Source: Ramlibacter sp. (GTDB lineage: Bacteria; Pseudomonadota; Gammaproteobacteria; Burkholderiales; Burkholderiaceae_C). From it: a DNA stretch of 48,518 bases. Both the position numbers and the translations under genes were made by a program. Every line of letters begins with the position of its first letter. Position 1 is the stretch's first letter. Where the stretch lies: NCBI GenBank assembly GCA_019449555.1, contig JAGRPN010000042.1:1-48518 (forward strand), read 5' to 3'. Positions 15,832-24,368 of this stretch are shown here, piece by piece. Below the pieces are notes generated by a model that had not been told where the DNA came from, did not search any database, and saw nothing but the letters and a program-made list of their open reading frames with translations.

Positions 15832-17300
15832 GCGCGAAACCTTTCGACCTGCTGATCAAGAACGTGCGCGTGGTGCGGCCGCACGGCAATGCCGTGCACG
15901 AGGCCGACATCGCCATCTCGGGCGGCAAGTTCGCGAAGGTGGCGCCCGGCATCGACGTGGCGCTCGCCGCGACGGTGCACGACGGCCGGGGGCGCCTTGC
16001 GTTTCCGGGCGTAGTGGACGCGCACATGCACGCCGGGATCTACTCGCCGCTGGACGAGGACGCGGTGAGCGAGAGCAAGGCGGCGGCGATGGGCGGCGTG
16101 ACGTCCAGCCTCAATTACTTCCGCACCGGGCAGTACTACCTGAACAAGGGCGGCCCCTACAGGAAGTTCTTCCCCGAGGTGCTCAAGACGAGCAAGGGGC
16201 GCTTCCACGTCGACTACGGCTACCACCTCGCGCCGATGGACCGCACGCACATCGACGAGATTCCGATGCTGATCGACAAGCACGGCGTGGCCAGCTTCAA
16301 GATCTTCATGTTCTACGGCTCGCACGGACTGCACGGCGCGAGCGACAGCCAGCGCCAGTTCCTGATGATCGGCGAGAACGAGCGCTACGACTACGCGCAT
16401 TTCGAATTCATCATGCGCGGCGTGCAGGCCGCGCGCGAGCAATTCCCCGAGCGCGCCGCGCAGATCTCGCTGTCGCTGCACTGCGAAACGGCCGAGATCA
16501 TGACGGCTTACACCAAGCTGGTCGAAAAGGACAAGTCGCTCAAGGGGCTGGCGGCCTACAGCGCCGCGCGGCCGCAGCATTCCGAAGGTCTGGCGGTGTT
16601 CATCGCCAGCTATCTGGCGCACGAGACCGCACTGCCCAACATCAACCTGCTGCACCTGTCGTCGCGCAAGGCAGTGCAGGCCGCGTTGATGATGGCCGAC
16701 GTATTCCCGCACATCGACTTCAAGCGCGAAGTGACCATCGGCCACCTGATGCTCGACATCACCTCCCCGGCCGCCGAACTGGCCAAGGTGAACCCGCCGA
16801 TCCGCCCGCGGGAGGACGTCGAATTCCTGTGGCAGGCGCTGCTCGCCGGTGAGCTGGACTGGGTGGTGAGCGACCACGCCTGCTGCCGCCACGAAATGAA
16901 GGTGCCCAAGCGGTACTTCGGCAACATCTGGATGGCCAAGAGCGGCTTCGGCGGCACCGAATACCTGTTGCCGGCGCTGGTGAGCGAAGGCTCGCGCCGC
17001 GGCATGAGCTACAACCACATGGCGCAGGTGACCAGCTGGAACCCGGCGCGCCGCTACGGGCTGAACCGCAAGGGCGATATCGCCGAGGGCTACGACGCCG
17101 ACATCGCACTGGTCGATCCGGCAAAGACGTGGACGATCTCCGCCAAAAACTCGCCCTCGACGCAGGGCTACACGCCGTTCGAGGGGCTGGAGCTGTCGGC
17201 CCGGGTCGAAGAGACGTTCCTGCGCGGCCGCCTGATCTGCCAGGACGGCAACGTCATCGGCAAGCCGGGCGGCGAGTACCTGTTCCGCCCCACCGCCTGA
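15828..17300 (+). CDS. Cyclic amidohydrolase (dihydropyrimidinase/hydantoinase-like)
   Basis: 490-residue TIM-barrel metal hydrolase that opens cyclic amides, imides or hydantoins. All binuclear-centre ligands are visible: H66 and H68 in DAHMH, K158 in SFKIFM (carboxylated lysine), H218 in LHCE, H276 in HLSS and D349 in SDHACC, with hydantoinase-like spacing. The GTG start at 15828 overlaps the small-subunit stop (GTGA); the open frame upstream is not protein-like. The stereochemistry-gate loop region after K158 (FYGSHGLHGASD) is unlike typical dihydropyrimidinases, so the substrate is probably not dihydrouracil. Context suggests ring opening of an imported heterocycle ahead of the hydratase and lyase steps (inference). 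Confidence 0.87.
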   Translation: MSAKPFDLLIKNVRVVRPHGNAVHEADIAISGGKFAKVAPGIDVALAATVHDGRGRLAFPGVVDAHMHAGIYSPLDEDAVSESKAAAMGGVTSSLNYFRTGQYYLNKGGPYRKFFPEVLKTSKGRFHVDYGYHLAPMDRTHIDEIPMLIDKHGVASFKIFMFYGSHGLHGASDSQRQFLMIGENERYDYAHFEFIMRGVQAAREQFPERAAQISLSLHCETAEIMTAYTKLVEKDKSLKGLAAYSAARPQHSEGLAVFIASYLAHETALPNINLLHLSSRKAVQAALMMADVFPHIDFKREVTIGHLMLDITSPAAELAKVNPPIRPREDVEFLWQALLAGELDWVVSDHACCRHEMKVPKRYFGNIWMAKSGFGGTEYLLPALVSEGSRRGMSYNHMAQVTSWNPARRYGLNRKGDIAEGYDADIALVDPAKTWTISAKNSPSTQGYTPFEGLELSARVEETFLRGRLICQDGNVIGKPGGEYLFRPTA

Positions 17301-17307
17301 TCGCGTC

Positions 17308-18711
17308 ATGCAGCAGATCGCGCTCAGTGTCGTGCGCGCGGCGCCGCCGGCCGATGCGCCGCAGGTCCCGGTCGCAGTCGTGGGCGCCGGCGCGTGCGGA
17401 CTGACGGCCGCGCTCATGCTGGCCGACAAGGGCATCGAGTGCGTGGTGCTCGAGCGCGATGCGGCGCCCTCGGGGTCCACCGCGTTGTCCTCGGGGTTCA
17501 TCCCGGCCGCGGGAACGCGCGCGCAGCGCGCGCGCGGGATCGCCGACAGCCCGGAGCGCTTCGAGCACGACATCCAGGGCAAGGCGCATGGCGCCGCCGC
17601 GCCGCATCTGGTCCGCGCCTATACCCAGGCGATCGCTCCGGCGCTGGACGCGCTCGAATCCAGGCACGGCCTGCAATTCGAAGTGCTCGAAGGTTTCCTG
17701 TACCCGGGGCACAGCGCGGCGCGCATGCATGCGGTGCCCGAGCGCACTGGCGCGGCGCTGATGAGCCGCTTGCTGCGCGCCGCGGATGAAGCAGGCGTTC
17801 CGGTCCTTGCGAATGCGCTGGCGCGCGAGCTGTGGGTGGGCGACGGCGCCGCGCTCGGCCTCGGGTATCTGCGGCCCGATGGCCGCATCGAGCGCCTACG
17901 CTGCGACGCGATCGTCCTGGCCTGCAACGGCTTCGGCGGCAACCGCGAACTCGTGCGTGAACTCTTGCCTGAAATGGCGGATGCGCAGTTTGCCGGCCAT
18001 GCAGGCAACGACGGCAGCGCGATCGCGTGGGGCAGGGCGCTCGGTGCGCGGCTGGCGGACCTCGGGGGCTACCAGGGGCACGGTTCGTGGGCGGTGCCGC
18101 ACGGCGTGCTCGTCTCCTGGGCGCTGATGACGGAAGGCGCCATCCAGGTGAACGCGCACGGCCGGCGCTTCCACGACGAAACGCAGGGCTATTCCGAGGC
18201 CGCGGTGCAAGTGCTGGCGCAGCCGGGACGCATCGCCTGGGACGTGTTCGACGACGCGCTGGTGGCGTTCGCGCAGCAGTTTCCGGATTTCCGCAAAGCG
18301 CAGCAGGCCGGTGCGTTGCGCACCGCCTGCGATACCGACGCACTGGCCGCATTGATCGGCTGCGATCACGCCGCGCTTGCCGCGACGCTGGCCGGCGTGC
18401 AGGAAGGCGGCACCGCTGCCGACGGCCGGCGCTTCAAGCGCTCATTGCTGCCGCCATACCACGCCGTCAAGGTGACGGGAGCGCTGTTCCACACGCAGGG
18501 CGGCCTGGACATCGATGCGCACTGCCGCGTGCTGGGCGCGGATGGCGCCGCATGGTCCAACCTGCTCGCAGCGGGCGGCGCGGCGCGCGGTGTCTCGGGC
18601 AATTCGGTGTGGGGTTACCTGTCGGGCAACGGACTGCTCAGCGCGGTAGCCGGCGGCGCCATCGCCGCGCGAACGGCCGCGCAATGGCTGTCAACGAAAG
18701 CAACTTCATGA
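17308..18711 (+). CDS. FAD-dependent oxidoreductase (FAD_binding_2, fumarate reductase/KstD-like)
   Basis: 467-residue flavoprotein. The dinucleotide fold VVGAGACGLTAALMLADKG (residues 24-42) ends in an FAD-ribose-binding E (VVLE). The C-terminal FHTQGGLDID (H395) and GGAARGVSGNSVWGYLSGNGLL elements match the substrate and flavin contacts of the fumarate reductase / tricarballylate dehydrogenase / ketosteroid dehydrogenase group. There is no signal peptide and no haem motif, so it is a soluble cytoplasmic enzyme with an unknown electron partner. It begins 7 bases after the amidohydrolase and overlaps the lyase by 4 bases. It could introduce or remove a C=C bond next to a carboxylate, which would feed the hydratase (inference). 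Confidence 0.85.
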   Translation: MQQIALSVVRAAPPADAPQVPVAVVGAGACGLTAALMLADKGIECVVLERDAAPSGSTALSSGFIPAAGTRAQRARGIADSPERFEHDIQGKAHGAAAPHLVRAYTQAIAPALDALESRHGLQFEVLEGFLYPGHSAARMHAVPERTGAALMSRLLRAADEAGVPVLANALARELWVGDGAALGLGYLRPDGRIERLRCDAIVLACNGFGGNRELVRELLPEMADAQFAGHAGNDGSAIAWGRALGARLADLGGYQGHGSWAVPHGVLVSWALMTEGAIQVNAHGRRFHDETQGYSEAAVQVLAQPGRIAWDVFDDALVAFAQQFPDFRKAQQAGALRTACDTDALAALIGCDHAALAATLAGVQEGGTAADGRRFKRSLLPPYHAVKVTGALFHTQGGLDIDAHCRVLGADGAAWSNLLAAGGAARGVSGNSVWGYLSGNGLLSAVAGGAIAARTAAQWLSTKATS

Positions 18712-19565
18712 ACCTGAAAGAGCGGCTCCAATCGGCCCAGCCCCTGTTGGCTCCGGGCATCTATGACGCGCTCAGCGCGCTGGTAGCGCAGCAGGCGGGC
18801 TTCGAGGCACTTTACCTCTCGGGTGCATCGATCGCATACACGCGGCTCGGCCGTTCCGACGTGGGGTTGACCACCGCAACCGAAGTGGCGCAGACGCTGG
18901 CCCTGATCAGCGAGCGCGTGACGTGCCCCGTGATCGTGGACGCCGACACCGGGTTCGGCAACGCGCTGAACACGCAGCGCACGGTGCGCGAGTTCGAGCG
19001 CGCGGGCGCCGCGATGATCCAGCTGGAAGACCAGACTTTTCCCAAGCGTTGCGGCCACCTGGAAGGCAAATCCGTGGTCCCGGTGGCGGAAATGCAAGGC
19101 AAGTTGCGGGCGGCACTGGACGCGCGGCGGTCCGCCGACACGCTCATCCTGGCGCGCACCGACGCCGTGGCTGTCGAGGGCCTGGACGCCGCCCTGGAAC
19201 GCGCCGAGCGCTACCTCGAGTGCGGTGTCGACGCGCTCTTCGTCGAGGCGCTGCGCAGCCCCGAGCAGATGGATCGCGCCTGCGCGCAGCTCGCCGCGCG
19301 GGTGCCGCTCCTGGCGAACATGGTCGAAGGCGGGCAAACGCCGATCCGCAGCGCGCAGGACCTGGGTCGGCGCGGCTTCCGGATCGTGATCTTTCCCGGC
19401 GGCACGGTGCGCGCCGTGGCGCACACGTTGCAGGGCTATTACGCGAGCCTGCACGGCCACGGCACGACCGGACCGTGGCGCGACCGCATGCTCGATTTCG
19501 ACGGGCTGAACGGCTTGATCGGCACGCCTGAGCTGCTCGCGACGGGGCGCCGTTACGAAGCTTGA
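18708..19565 (+). CDS. Isocitrate lyase/PEP mutase-family carbon-carbon lyase
   Basis: 285-residue single-domain member of the ICL/PEPM superfamily. D78 and D80 in DADTGFG bind Mg2+; K113-R-C-G-H117 is the catalytic loop whose cysteine marks true lyases (methylisocitrate, isocitrate, dimethylmalate lyase) and is absent from PEP mutases and oxaloacetate hydrolases. Length fits methylisocitrate or 2,3-dimethylmalate lyase. No prpC or prpD is nearby. It is the last gene of the operon, overlapping the flavoprotein by ATGA, and would cleave the hydroxy-diacid made by the hydratase into a 2-oxo acid and a carboxylate (inference). A GC-rich hairpin lies just past the stop. Confidence 0.87.
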   Translation: MNLKERLQSAQPLLAPGIYDALSALVAQQAGFEALYLSGASIAYTRLGRSDVGLTTATEVAQTLALISERVTCPVIVDADTGFGNALNTQRTVREFERAGAAMIQLEDQTFPKRCGHLEGKSVVPVAEMQGKLRAALDARRSADTLILARTDAVAVEGLDAALERAERYLECGVDALFVEALRSPEQMDRACAQLAARVPLLANMVEGGQTPIRSAQDLGRRGFRIVIFPGGTVRAVAHTLQGYYASLHGHGTTGPWRDRMLDFDGLNGLIGTPELLATGRRYEA

Positions 19566-19573
19566 CAAGCGGC

Positions 19574-19591
19574 CGCGGCGATAGCGCCGCG
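19574..19591 (+). terminator. GC-rich hairpin after the catabolic operon
   Basis: CGCGGCG (19574-19580) and CGCCGCG (19585-19591) form a perfect 7-bp stem with loop ATAG, 8 bases after the lyase stop. No T-run follows, so it is a weak intrinsic terminator at best; it could instead stabilise the 3' end. Confidence 0.4.
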
Positions 19592-19643
19592 CGTAAGATG
19601 GCGCCCTCGTCCGCGACTGACGAGACTTTGTCGGGAGATATCG

Positions 19644-20195
19644 ATGTCATCGTCCACGCAAAAACTGGAAACCCTCGTGCTCGGCGGCGGCTGCTTCTGG
19701 TGCACCGAAGCCGTGTACGTGAAAGTGCGCGGCGTCACCGACGTCGAGTCGGGCTACAGCAACGGCCAGGTGGAACGGCCCACGTACGAGCAGGTGTGCA
19801 CGGGCACGACCGGCCACAACGAGGTCGTGAAACTGACCTACGACCCGGCGCAAATCAGCATGCGGCAGATCCTGGAGATCTTCTTCCTGATCCACGACCC
19901 GACCACCATGAACCGGCAGGGCAACGACAGCGGCACGCAGTACCGCAGCGGCATCTACTACACCACGCCGCAGCAAAAGGAAGTGGCCGAGGAGATGATC
20001 CGGCAGATGAGCCAGGACAAGGTATTCGGCAAGCCGATCGTGACCGAGGTGCTGCCCATGTCCAACTACTGGCCGGCCGAGGAATACCACCAGGACTTCT
20101 TCGAGAAGAACCCGTACCAGGGTTACTGCATGGCGGTCGCGGCGCCGAAGGTCGCCAAGTTCCGCAAGACCTTTGCCGAGCTGGTGAAGGGCTGA
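19644..20195 (+). CDS. msrA: Peptide methionine (S)-S-oxide reductase
   Basis: 183-residue MsrA, which reduces Met-S-sulfoxide in proteins. GCFWC places catalytic C17 near the N-terminus; C20 and the C-terminal QGYC cysteine are candidate resolving residues. GYSNG, GHNEVVKLTYDP and EEYHQDFFEKNP are core family motifs. GGGAGA lies 5 bases before the ATG. No signal peptide, so cytoplasmic. The ABC cassette follows 10 bases later, so the gene may be cotranscribed with it. Confidence 0.96.
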   Translation: MSSSTQKLETLVLGGGCFWCTEAVYVKVRGVTDVESGYSNGQVERPTYEQVCTGTTGHNEVVKLTYDPAQISMRQILEIFFLIHDPTTMNRQGNDSGTQYRSGIYYTTPQQKEVAEEMIRQMSQDKVFGKPIVTEVLPMSNYWPAEEYHQDFFEKNPYQGYCMAVAAPKVAKFRKTFAELVKG

Positions 20196-20205
20196 GCCTC
20201 GCGCG

Positions 20206-20877
20206 ATGGTCGAAACCCGCGGCTTGCGTTACCGGTACCCGGGCGGGCCGCTATTGTCGTTCGACGATGTCCACGTGCCGCAAGGCGCCACCTTGTTGCT
20301 GCGCGGCGATTCGGGGACGGGCAAGTCCACCTGGCTGGCGCTGGCCGCCGGGCTGCTCACACCCACCGAGGGCGAGCTGGTCGTGGCGGGCCAGCCGCTG
20401 GCGGCGCTGTCACGCGCGGGCCGCGATGCATGGCGCGCGCGCAATCTCGGTTTTCTTCCGCAGAAGCTGCATCTGAGCGAAGCGCTCACGGTGGAGCGCA
20501 ACCTGGCGCTTGCTTTCTACGCCGCCGGCGTGCCCGAGCGGCCGGGCAGGATCCGGCGCGCGCTCGACCTGCTGGGCGTTGGCGAACTGGCCCAGCGCCG
20601 CCCGTCGCAGTTGTCCGGCGGGCAGGCGCAGCGCGTCGCACTGGCGCGCACCGTCCTGATGGAGCCGAAGATCATCCTGGCCGACGAGCCGACGGCGAGC
20701 CTGGACGACGCGGCGGCCCTGACAGCGGTCAAGCTGCTGGAGACCTGCGCGTTCGAGTGCGACGCCACCCTCGTGATCGCGACCCACGACGCCCGCGTGC
20801 GCGAGGCGCTGCCGGCGGCCATCACGTACGCGATCGCGAGCGCTCAGGCCGTGCCGGCCGAAGCGGCCGCCGCATGA
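20206..20877 (+). CDS. ABC transporter ATPase (LolD/MacB class; PA4064-like)
   Basis: 223-residue ATP-binding protein. Walker A GDSGTGKST, signature LSGGQAQRVALARTV, Walker B IILADEPTASLDD and H-loop ATHD are intact. The class works with FtsX-like permeases, and one is encoded next with an ATGA overlap. The gene set ATPase-permease-DUF3299 matches the organisation of the Zur-regulated PA4063-PA4066 locus of Pseudomonas aeruginosa and zrg-type loci, but the histidine-rich periplasmic component of those loci is not in this window. Confidence 0.9.
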   Translation: MVETRGLRYRYPGGPLLSFDDVHVPQGATLLLRGDSGTGKSTWLALAAGLLTPTEGELVVAGQPLAALSRAGRDAWRARNLGFLPQKLHLSEALTVERNLALAFYAAGVPERPGRIRRALDLLGVGELAQRRPSQLSGGQAQRVALARTVLMEPKIILADEPTASLDDAAALTAVKLLETCAFECDATLVIATHDARVREALPAAITYAIASAQAVPAEAAAA

Positions 20878-22076
20878 AGACGATCGCGCTGGCTTTCCGC
20901 TACCTGTGGTCGCGCCCGTTGCAGGCGCTGCTGAACCTGCTGTTGCTGACGCTCGGCCTGGCCTCGATCACGTTCGTGCTGCTGGCCAGCGAGCAGATCG
21001 ACCGCGCCTTCCAGCGCGATCTCGCCGGCATCGACCTTGTGGTGGGCGCCAAGGGCAGCCCGATGCAGCTGATCCTGGCGGGCGTCTTCCACATCGACGT
21101 CGCGCCCGGCAACATTCCCCTGGCCGACGTGCAGCAATTGGCGCGCCAGCCGCAAGTCGCCAAGCTCATCCCGCTGAGCCTGGGCGACAGCTTCCGCGGT
21201 TTTCGCATCGTCGGGACGACGGCGGATTACGCGGCGCATTACCGGGTGCCGATCGCGCAGGGGCGGCCCTGGAGCGGCCCGATGGAGACCGTGCTGGGCG
21301 CGCAGGCGGCGCAGGCGACCGGCATGAGAAGCGGCGACAGTTTCATCGGCAGCCACGGCGTGGGAGGCGGCGGGCCCGAGCACGCGGCCAACCCGTACCG
21401 CGTCACCGGCGTGCTCGCGCCCTGCGGCTGCGTGCTCGACCGGCTGATCCTCACCGCCACCGAGTCGGTCTGGCAGGTGCACGAGCAACACACGGCGGCC
21501 GACGGGGACGGCCGCGACGCAGCGCAGCCCGCGCGTGAGGTGACCATCGCCCTGATTACCTACAAGAGCCCGCTGGCGGCGGTTTCCTTTCCCCGCTACG
21601 TGAACAGCACGACGGGCATGCAGGCCGCTTCGCCGGCGGTGGAGGTGTCGCGGCTATTACGGATGCTGGGTGTCGGCAGCGAGGTGCTGCGTGGCGTTGG
21701 CGCGGTACTGCTGTTCACGGCGGCCCTGAGCGTGTTCATCGCACTGTGGAACGCGGTGCGCGAGCGCCGTGACGACCTCGCGATGCTGCGCATGCTGGGC
21801 GCCACGCCCGCCAAGGTGGCGGCGCTGCTCGTGTCCGAAGCCTTGTGGCTGGCAATGCTCGCCACGGTGCTGGGACTGGCGGCCGGCCATGGCCTGACCG
21901 CGTTGGCCGGCTCGCTGCTCGAAGCTCGGCATTCGCTACCGATGACAGGGCGCTTGTGGGTGCCGGCCGAGGCGTGGATCCCGGTCGCGGCGGTGGGCGT
22001 GGCCACGCTGGCCGCCCTGATTCCCACCGTGAGCGCGTACCGTGTCGATGTCGCCCATCTGCTCAACGCGAGGTGA
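20874..22076 (+). CDS. FtsX-like ABC permease (PA4065-like)
   Basis: 400-residue permease with the MacB/FtsX plan: TM1 (residues about 15-35, LLNLLLLTLGLASITFVLLA), a large extracytoplasmic domain including DLVVGAKGSPMQLILAGVFHID, then three C-terminal TM segments (LLFTAALSVFIALW, LWLAMLATVLGLAAG, AWIPVAAVGVATLAAL). RERRDDLAMLRMLGATP is the coupling helix characteristic of the family. The ATG at 20874 overlaps the ATPase stop. Such permeases usually perform mechanotransmission or move lipoproteins or peptides rather than solutes; the metal link comes only from gene context elsewhere. Confidence 0.9.
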   Translation: MKTIALAFRYLWSRPLQALLNLLLLTLGLASITFVLLASEQIDRAFQRDLAGIDLVVGAKGSPMQLILAGVFHIDVAPGNIPLADVQQLARQPQVAKLIPLSLGDSFRGFRIVGTTADYAAHYRVPIAQGRPWSGPMETVLGAQAAQATGMRSGDSFIGSHGVGGGGPEHAANPYRVTGVLAPCGCVLDRLILTATESVWQVHEQHTAADGDGRDAAQPAREVTIALITYKSPLAAVSFPRYVNSTTGMQAASPAVEVSRLLRMLGVGSEVLRGVGAVLLFTAALSVFIALWNAVRERRDDLAMLRMLGATPAKVAALLVSEALWLAMLATVLGLAAGHGLTALAGSLLEARHSLPMTGRLWVPAEAWIPVAAVGVATLAALIPTVSAYRVDVAHLLNAR

Positions 22077-22161
22077 TCGCGCGTCCAGCCGAAAACGCGC
22101 CCATGGAGCAAAATAGCGCCGCAATGAAATCAGCCTTCCCCGGTCGCCAAGGAGTGCCGCC

Positions 22162-22653
22162 ATGAAAAGAGCCGTCGTCCTGTGGGCGGTGTTGTTCGCC
22201 GTCTCGGCCGGTGCGCAATTGAGCGCCCCTGTGCCCCAGGGGAGCGGACCCGGCGTGCACAGCCCGAACAGCGCGTTCCCGCCGCTGCCGGCGCGCACGG
22301 ACGTGGTCCCCTGGACGGTGCTGACGTCCGCCAGGACCCGCGTGGAGAACAACCGCGTGCTGCCGGCGTTCGAAAAGGCGCAGCTGGCGTTGCACGACAA
22401 GATGCAGCGCGTGCAGGGCTTCATGATGCCGATCGAGCCCGGGGAAAAGCACACGCACTTCCTGCTGAGCTCGGTGCCGCTGACCTGCCCGTTCTGCGTG
22501 CCCGGCGGCCCGGAAAGCATGGTCGAGGTGAAGACGAAATCGCCCGTGCAGTACACGGTCGACCCGGTGACGGTCGAGGGCCGGTTCGCCGTCCTGAGCG
22601 ACGACCCCTACGGCCTGTTCTACCGGATCACCGAGGCGGTCACGCTGAAATAG
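22162..22653 (+). CDS. DUF3299-family periplasmic protein (PA4066-like)
   Basis: 163-residue protein with a Sec signal peptide (MKRAVVLWAVLFAVSAGAQ) and one domain of the DUF3299 type. The strongest motif is the CPFC-V-PGGPE segment (C109, C112) preceded by HFLLSS, which resembles a metal- or thiol-type site. RBS AAGGAG lies at 22149-22154. It follows the ATPase-permease pair by 85 bases; this trio recurs as a set in Zur-controlled loci of pseudomonads. The molecular function of the family is not known to me. Confidence 0.8.
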   Translation: MKRAVVLWAVLFAVSAGAQLSAPVPQGSGPGVHSPNSAFPPLPARTDVVPWTVLTSARTRVENNRVLPAFEKAQLALHDKMQRVQGFMMPIEPGEKHTHFLLSSVPLTCPFCVPGGPESMVEVKTKSPVQYTVDPVTVEGRFAVLSDDPYGLFYRITEAVTLK

Positions 22654-22660
22654 GCGCGGC

Positions 22661-23308
22661 TCAGGGCGCGAGGCGCTCGCGCACCCAGCCCCCGTCATCC
22701 AGCCGGTAGCGCAGCCGGTCGTGCAGCCGGCTCTTGCGTCCCTGCCAGAATTCCCAGCGGTCCGGCACCAGCCGGTAGCCGCCCCAATGCGGCGGGCGCG
22801 GCGGATTGAGCAGGTATTGCGCACCGTATTTGGCGGCGTTCGCCACCAGCAGCGTGCGCCCGGTGATCACCTGGCTTTGCGGACTGGCCCAGGCGCCGAT
22901 GCGCGAGTCCAGCGGTCGGCTGGCGTAATACGCGTCGCTTTCCCGCGCGCCCGTTTTCTCGACCCGGCCTTCGACGCGCACCTGCCGTTCCAGCTCCACC
23001 CAGTGGAACTGCAGCGCGGCATACGGGTTGCCGGCCAGCTCCTGGCCCTTGCGGCTTTCGTAGTTGGTGTACCACACGATGCCGCGCTCGTCGTAGCCCT
23101 TGATCAGCACGACGCGCGTGCTCGGTCGCAGGTTGCTTGCCACGGTCGCCAGCGTCATGGCGTTCGGTTCCGGGATCTCGGCGGCGATCGCCTCGGTGAG
23201 CCACAGGTCGAACTGCCTGAGCGGGTCCGCATGCGACGCCTCCTCACTGAGCTCGGCGCGCTCGTAGCTTTTCCGCAGTTCCGCCAGCTGGGAAGAAGTC
23301 ATCGTCAT
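22661..23308 (-). CDS. pdxH: Pyridoxamine 5'-phosphate oxidase
   Basis: 215-residue FMN enzyme that oxidises pyridoxine or pyridoxamine 5'-phosphate to PLP, the last step of vitamin B6 synthesis and salvage. [19 protein letters not shown] and [19 protein letters not shown] are the FMN-binding core; the C-terminal [17 protein letters not shown] is the conserved PNPOx dimer and substrate region. The start at 23308 (MTMTSSQL) gives the usual length; a longer frame to 23356 adds a cysteine-containing tail not seen in the family. Convergent with the DUF3299 gene 8 bases away. Confidence 0.94.
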   Translation of the reverse strand: MTMTSSQLAELRKSYERAELSEEASHADPLRQFDLWLTEAIAAEIPEPNAMTLATVASNLRPSTRVVLIKGYDERGIVWYTNYESRKGQELAGNPYAALQFHWVELERQVRVEGRVEKTGARESDAYYASRPLDSRIGAWASPQSQVITGRTLLVANAAKYGAQYLLNPPRPPHWGGYRLVPDRWEFWQGRKSRLHDRLRYRLDDGGWVRERLAP

Positions 23309-23387
23309 TTGACAATTCTCGCACTGTGGACGCCGGGAACCGTTGTACATTGACACGGACCTGTGCTACTGAGCTGAGAGGAACGCA

Positions 23388-24368
23388 ATGGAAAGCCTGG
23401 ATCTGCGCGTGCTGGGCGATGCGCTTGCCTGGCGGCGCGCCGGCCATGCGGTGACGCTGGTGACCGTCGTCGAAACCTGGGGCAGCGCGCCGCGCCCGCC
23501 CGGCGCATTGCTGGCCGTGCGCGACGACGGCGTGGTGAGCGGCTCGGTTTCGGGCGGCTGCGTGGAGGACGACCTGATCGCGCGCGTGAAGTCGGGCGAG
23601 CGCAACGCCGTGCCGTCGATGATCGCGTACGGCGTGACCAAGGACGAGGCTGCCCGCTTCGGCCTGCCCTGCGGCGGCACGCTGCGGCTGGTGCAGGAAC
23701 CGCTGCGCGAAACCGGCTGGGTCGAGGAGTTGCTCGCCCGCACGGCCACCCATGAACTCGTCGCCAGGACGCTCGTCCTCGCGACCGGACGCGTCACCTT
23801 GTCAGCCGCCACGCGCGACCAGGGCATGCGCTTCGACGGGCTGGAACTCACGACGCTGTTCGGTCCCAAGTGGCGGATGCTGCTGGTCGGCGCCGGCCAG
23901 CTCTCGCAGGCCGTGGCGCAGATGGCGCTGCTGCTCGACTTCGAAGTGCTGGTGTGCGATCCGCGCGAGGAGTATTCGAACACCCTGGCCGTCACCGGCG
24001 CACGGCACGTGCCGGGCATGCCGGACGACGTGGTGCGCGAAATGCGGCCCGACGCGCATACGGCGATCGTCGCGCTCACGCACGATCCCAAGCTCGACGA
24101 CATGGCGCTGATGGAGGCCTTGCGTTCCGACGCTTTCTACGTCGGCGCGCTGGGATCGTCGCGTAACCAGGCCACCCGCAAAGAGCGGCTGGCGCAGCAC
24201 TTCGGCCTGACGCAAGAAGAACTGCAGCGCCTGCATGGGCCGGTCGGCTTGCGCATCGGCGCGAAAACGCCGGCCGAAATCGCCGTCTCGATCCTGGGCG
24301 AAATCGTGGAGTGCAAGAACCCGGCGGCGCAAGCCGTCAGGCAGGCGCCCGGCTGCGTGGTCTCATGA
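23388..24368 (+). CDS. XdhC/CoxI-family molybdenum hydroxylase maturation factor
   Basis: 326-residue two-domain protein. The N-terminal XdhC_CoxI domain carries GSAPRPPGALLAV and GSVSGGCVEDDLI; the C-terminal XdhC_C Rossmann domain carries LLVGAGQLSQAVAQMA and YVGALGSSRNQATRKERL. Family members bind molybdenum cofactor and add its sulfido ligand before insertion into xanthine dehydrogenase- or CO dehydrogenase-type enzymes. GAGAGGAA precedes the ATG. It overlaps the next gene by ATGA; no molybdenum hydroxylase structural gene is in the window. Confidence 0.9.
   Translation: MESLDLRVLGDALAWRRAGHAVTLVTVVETWGSAPRPPGALLAVRDDGVVSGSVSGGCVEDDLIARVKSGERNAVPSMIAYGVTKDEAARFGLPCGGTLRLVQEPLRETGWVEELLARTATHELVARTLVLATGRVTLSAATRDQGMRFDGLELTTLFGPKWRMLLVGAGQLSQAVAQMALLLDFEVLVCDPREEYSNTLAVTGARHVPGMPDDVVREMRPDAHTAIVALTHDPKLDDMALMEALRSDAFYVGALGSSRNQATRKERLAQHFGLTQEELQRLHGPVGLRIGAKTPAEIAVSILGEIVECKNPAAQAVRQAPGCVVS

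Noticed and set aside
15798..17582. Long minus-strand frame opposite the amidohydrolase
   Set aside because: The plus strand carries complete metal-ligand motifs; the minus frame has no recognisable feature.
18708..19565. Phosphoenolpyruvate mutase or phosphonopyruvate hydrolase
   Set aside because: The KRCGH loop with its cysteine is the mark of C-C lyases, and no phosphonate genes are present.
19562..19599. Consensus TTGACA with TAAGAT as a promoter for msrA
   Set aside because: The spacing is 26 bases, too long for sigma-70; TTGACA also overlaps the end of the lyase gene.
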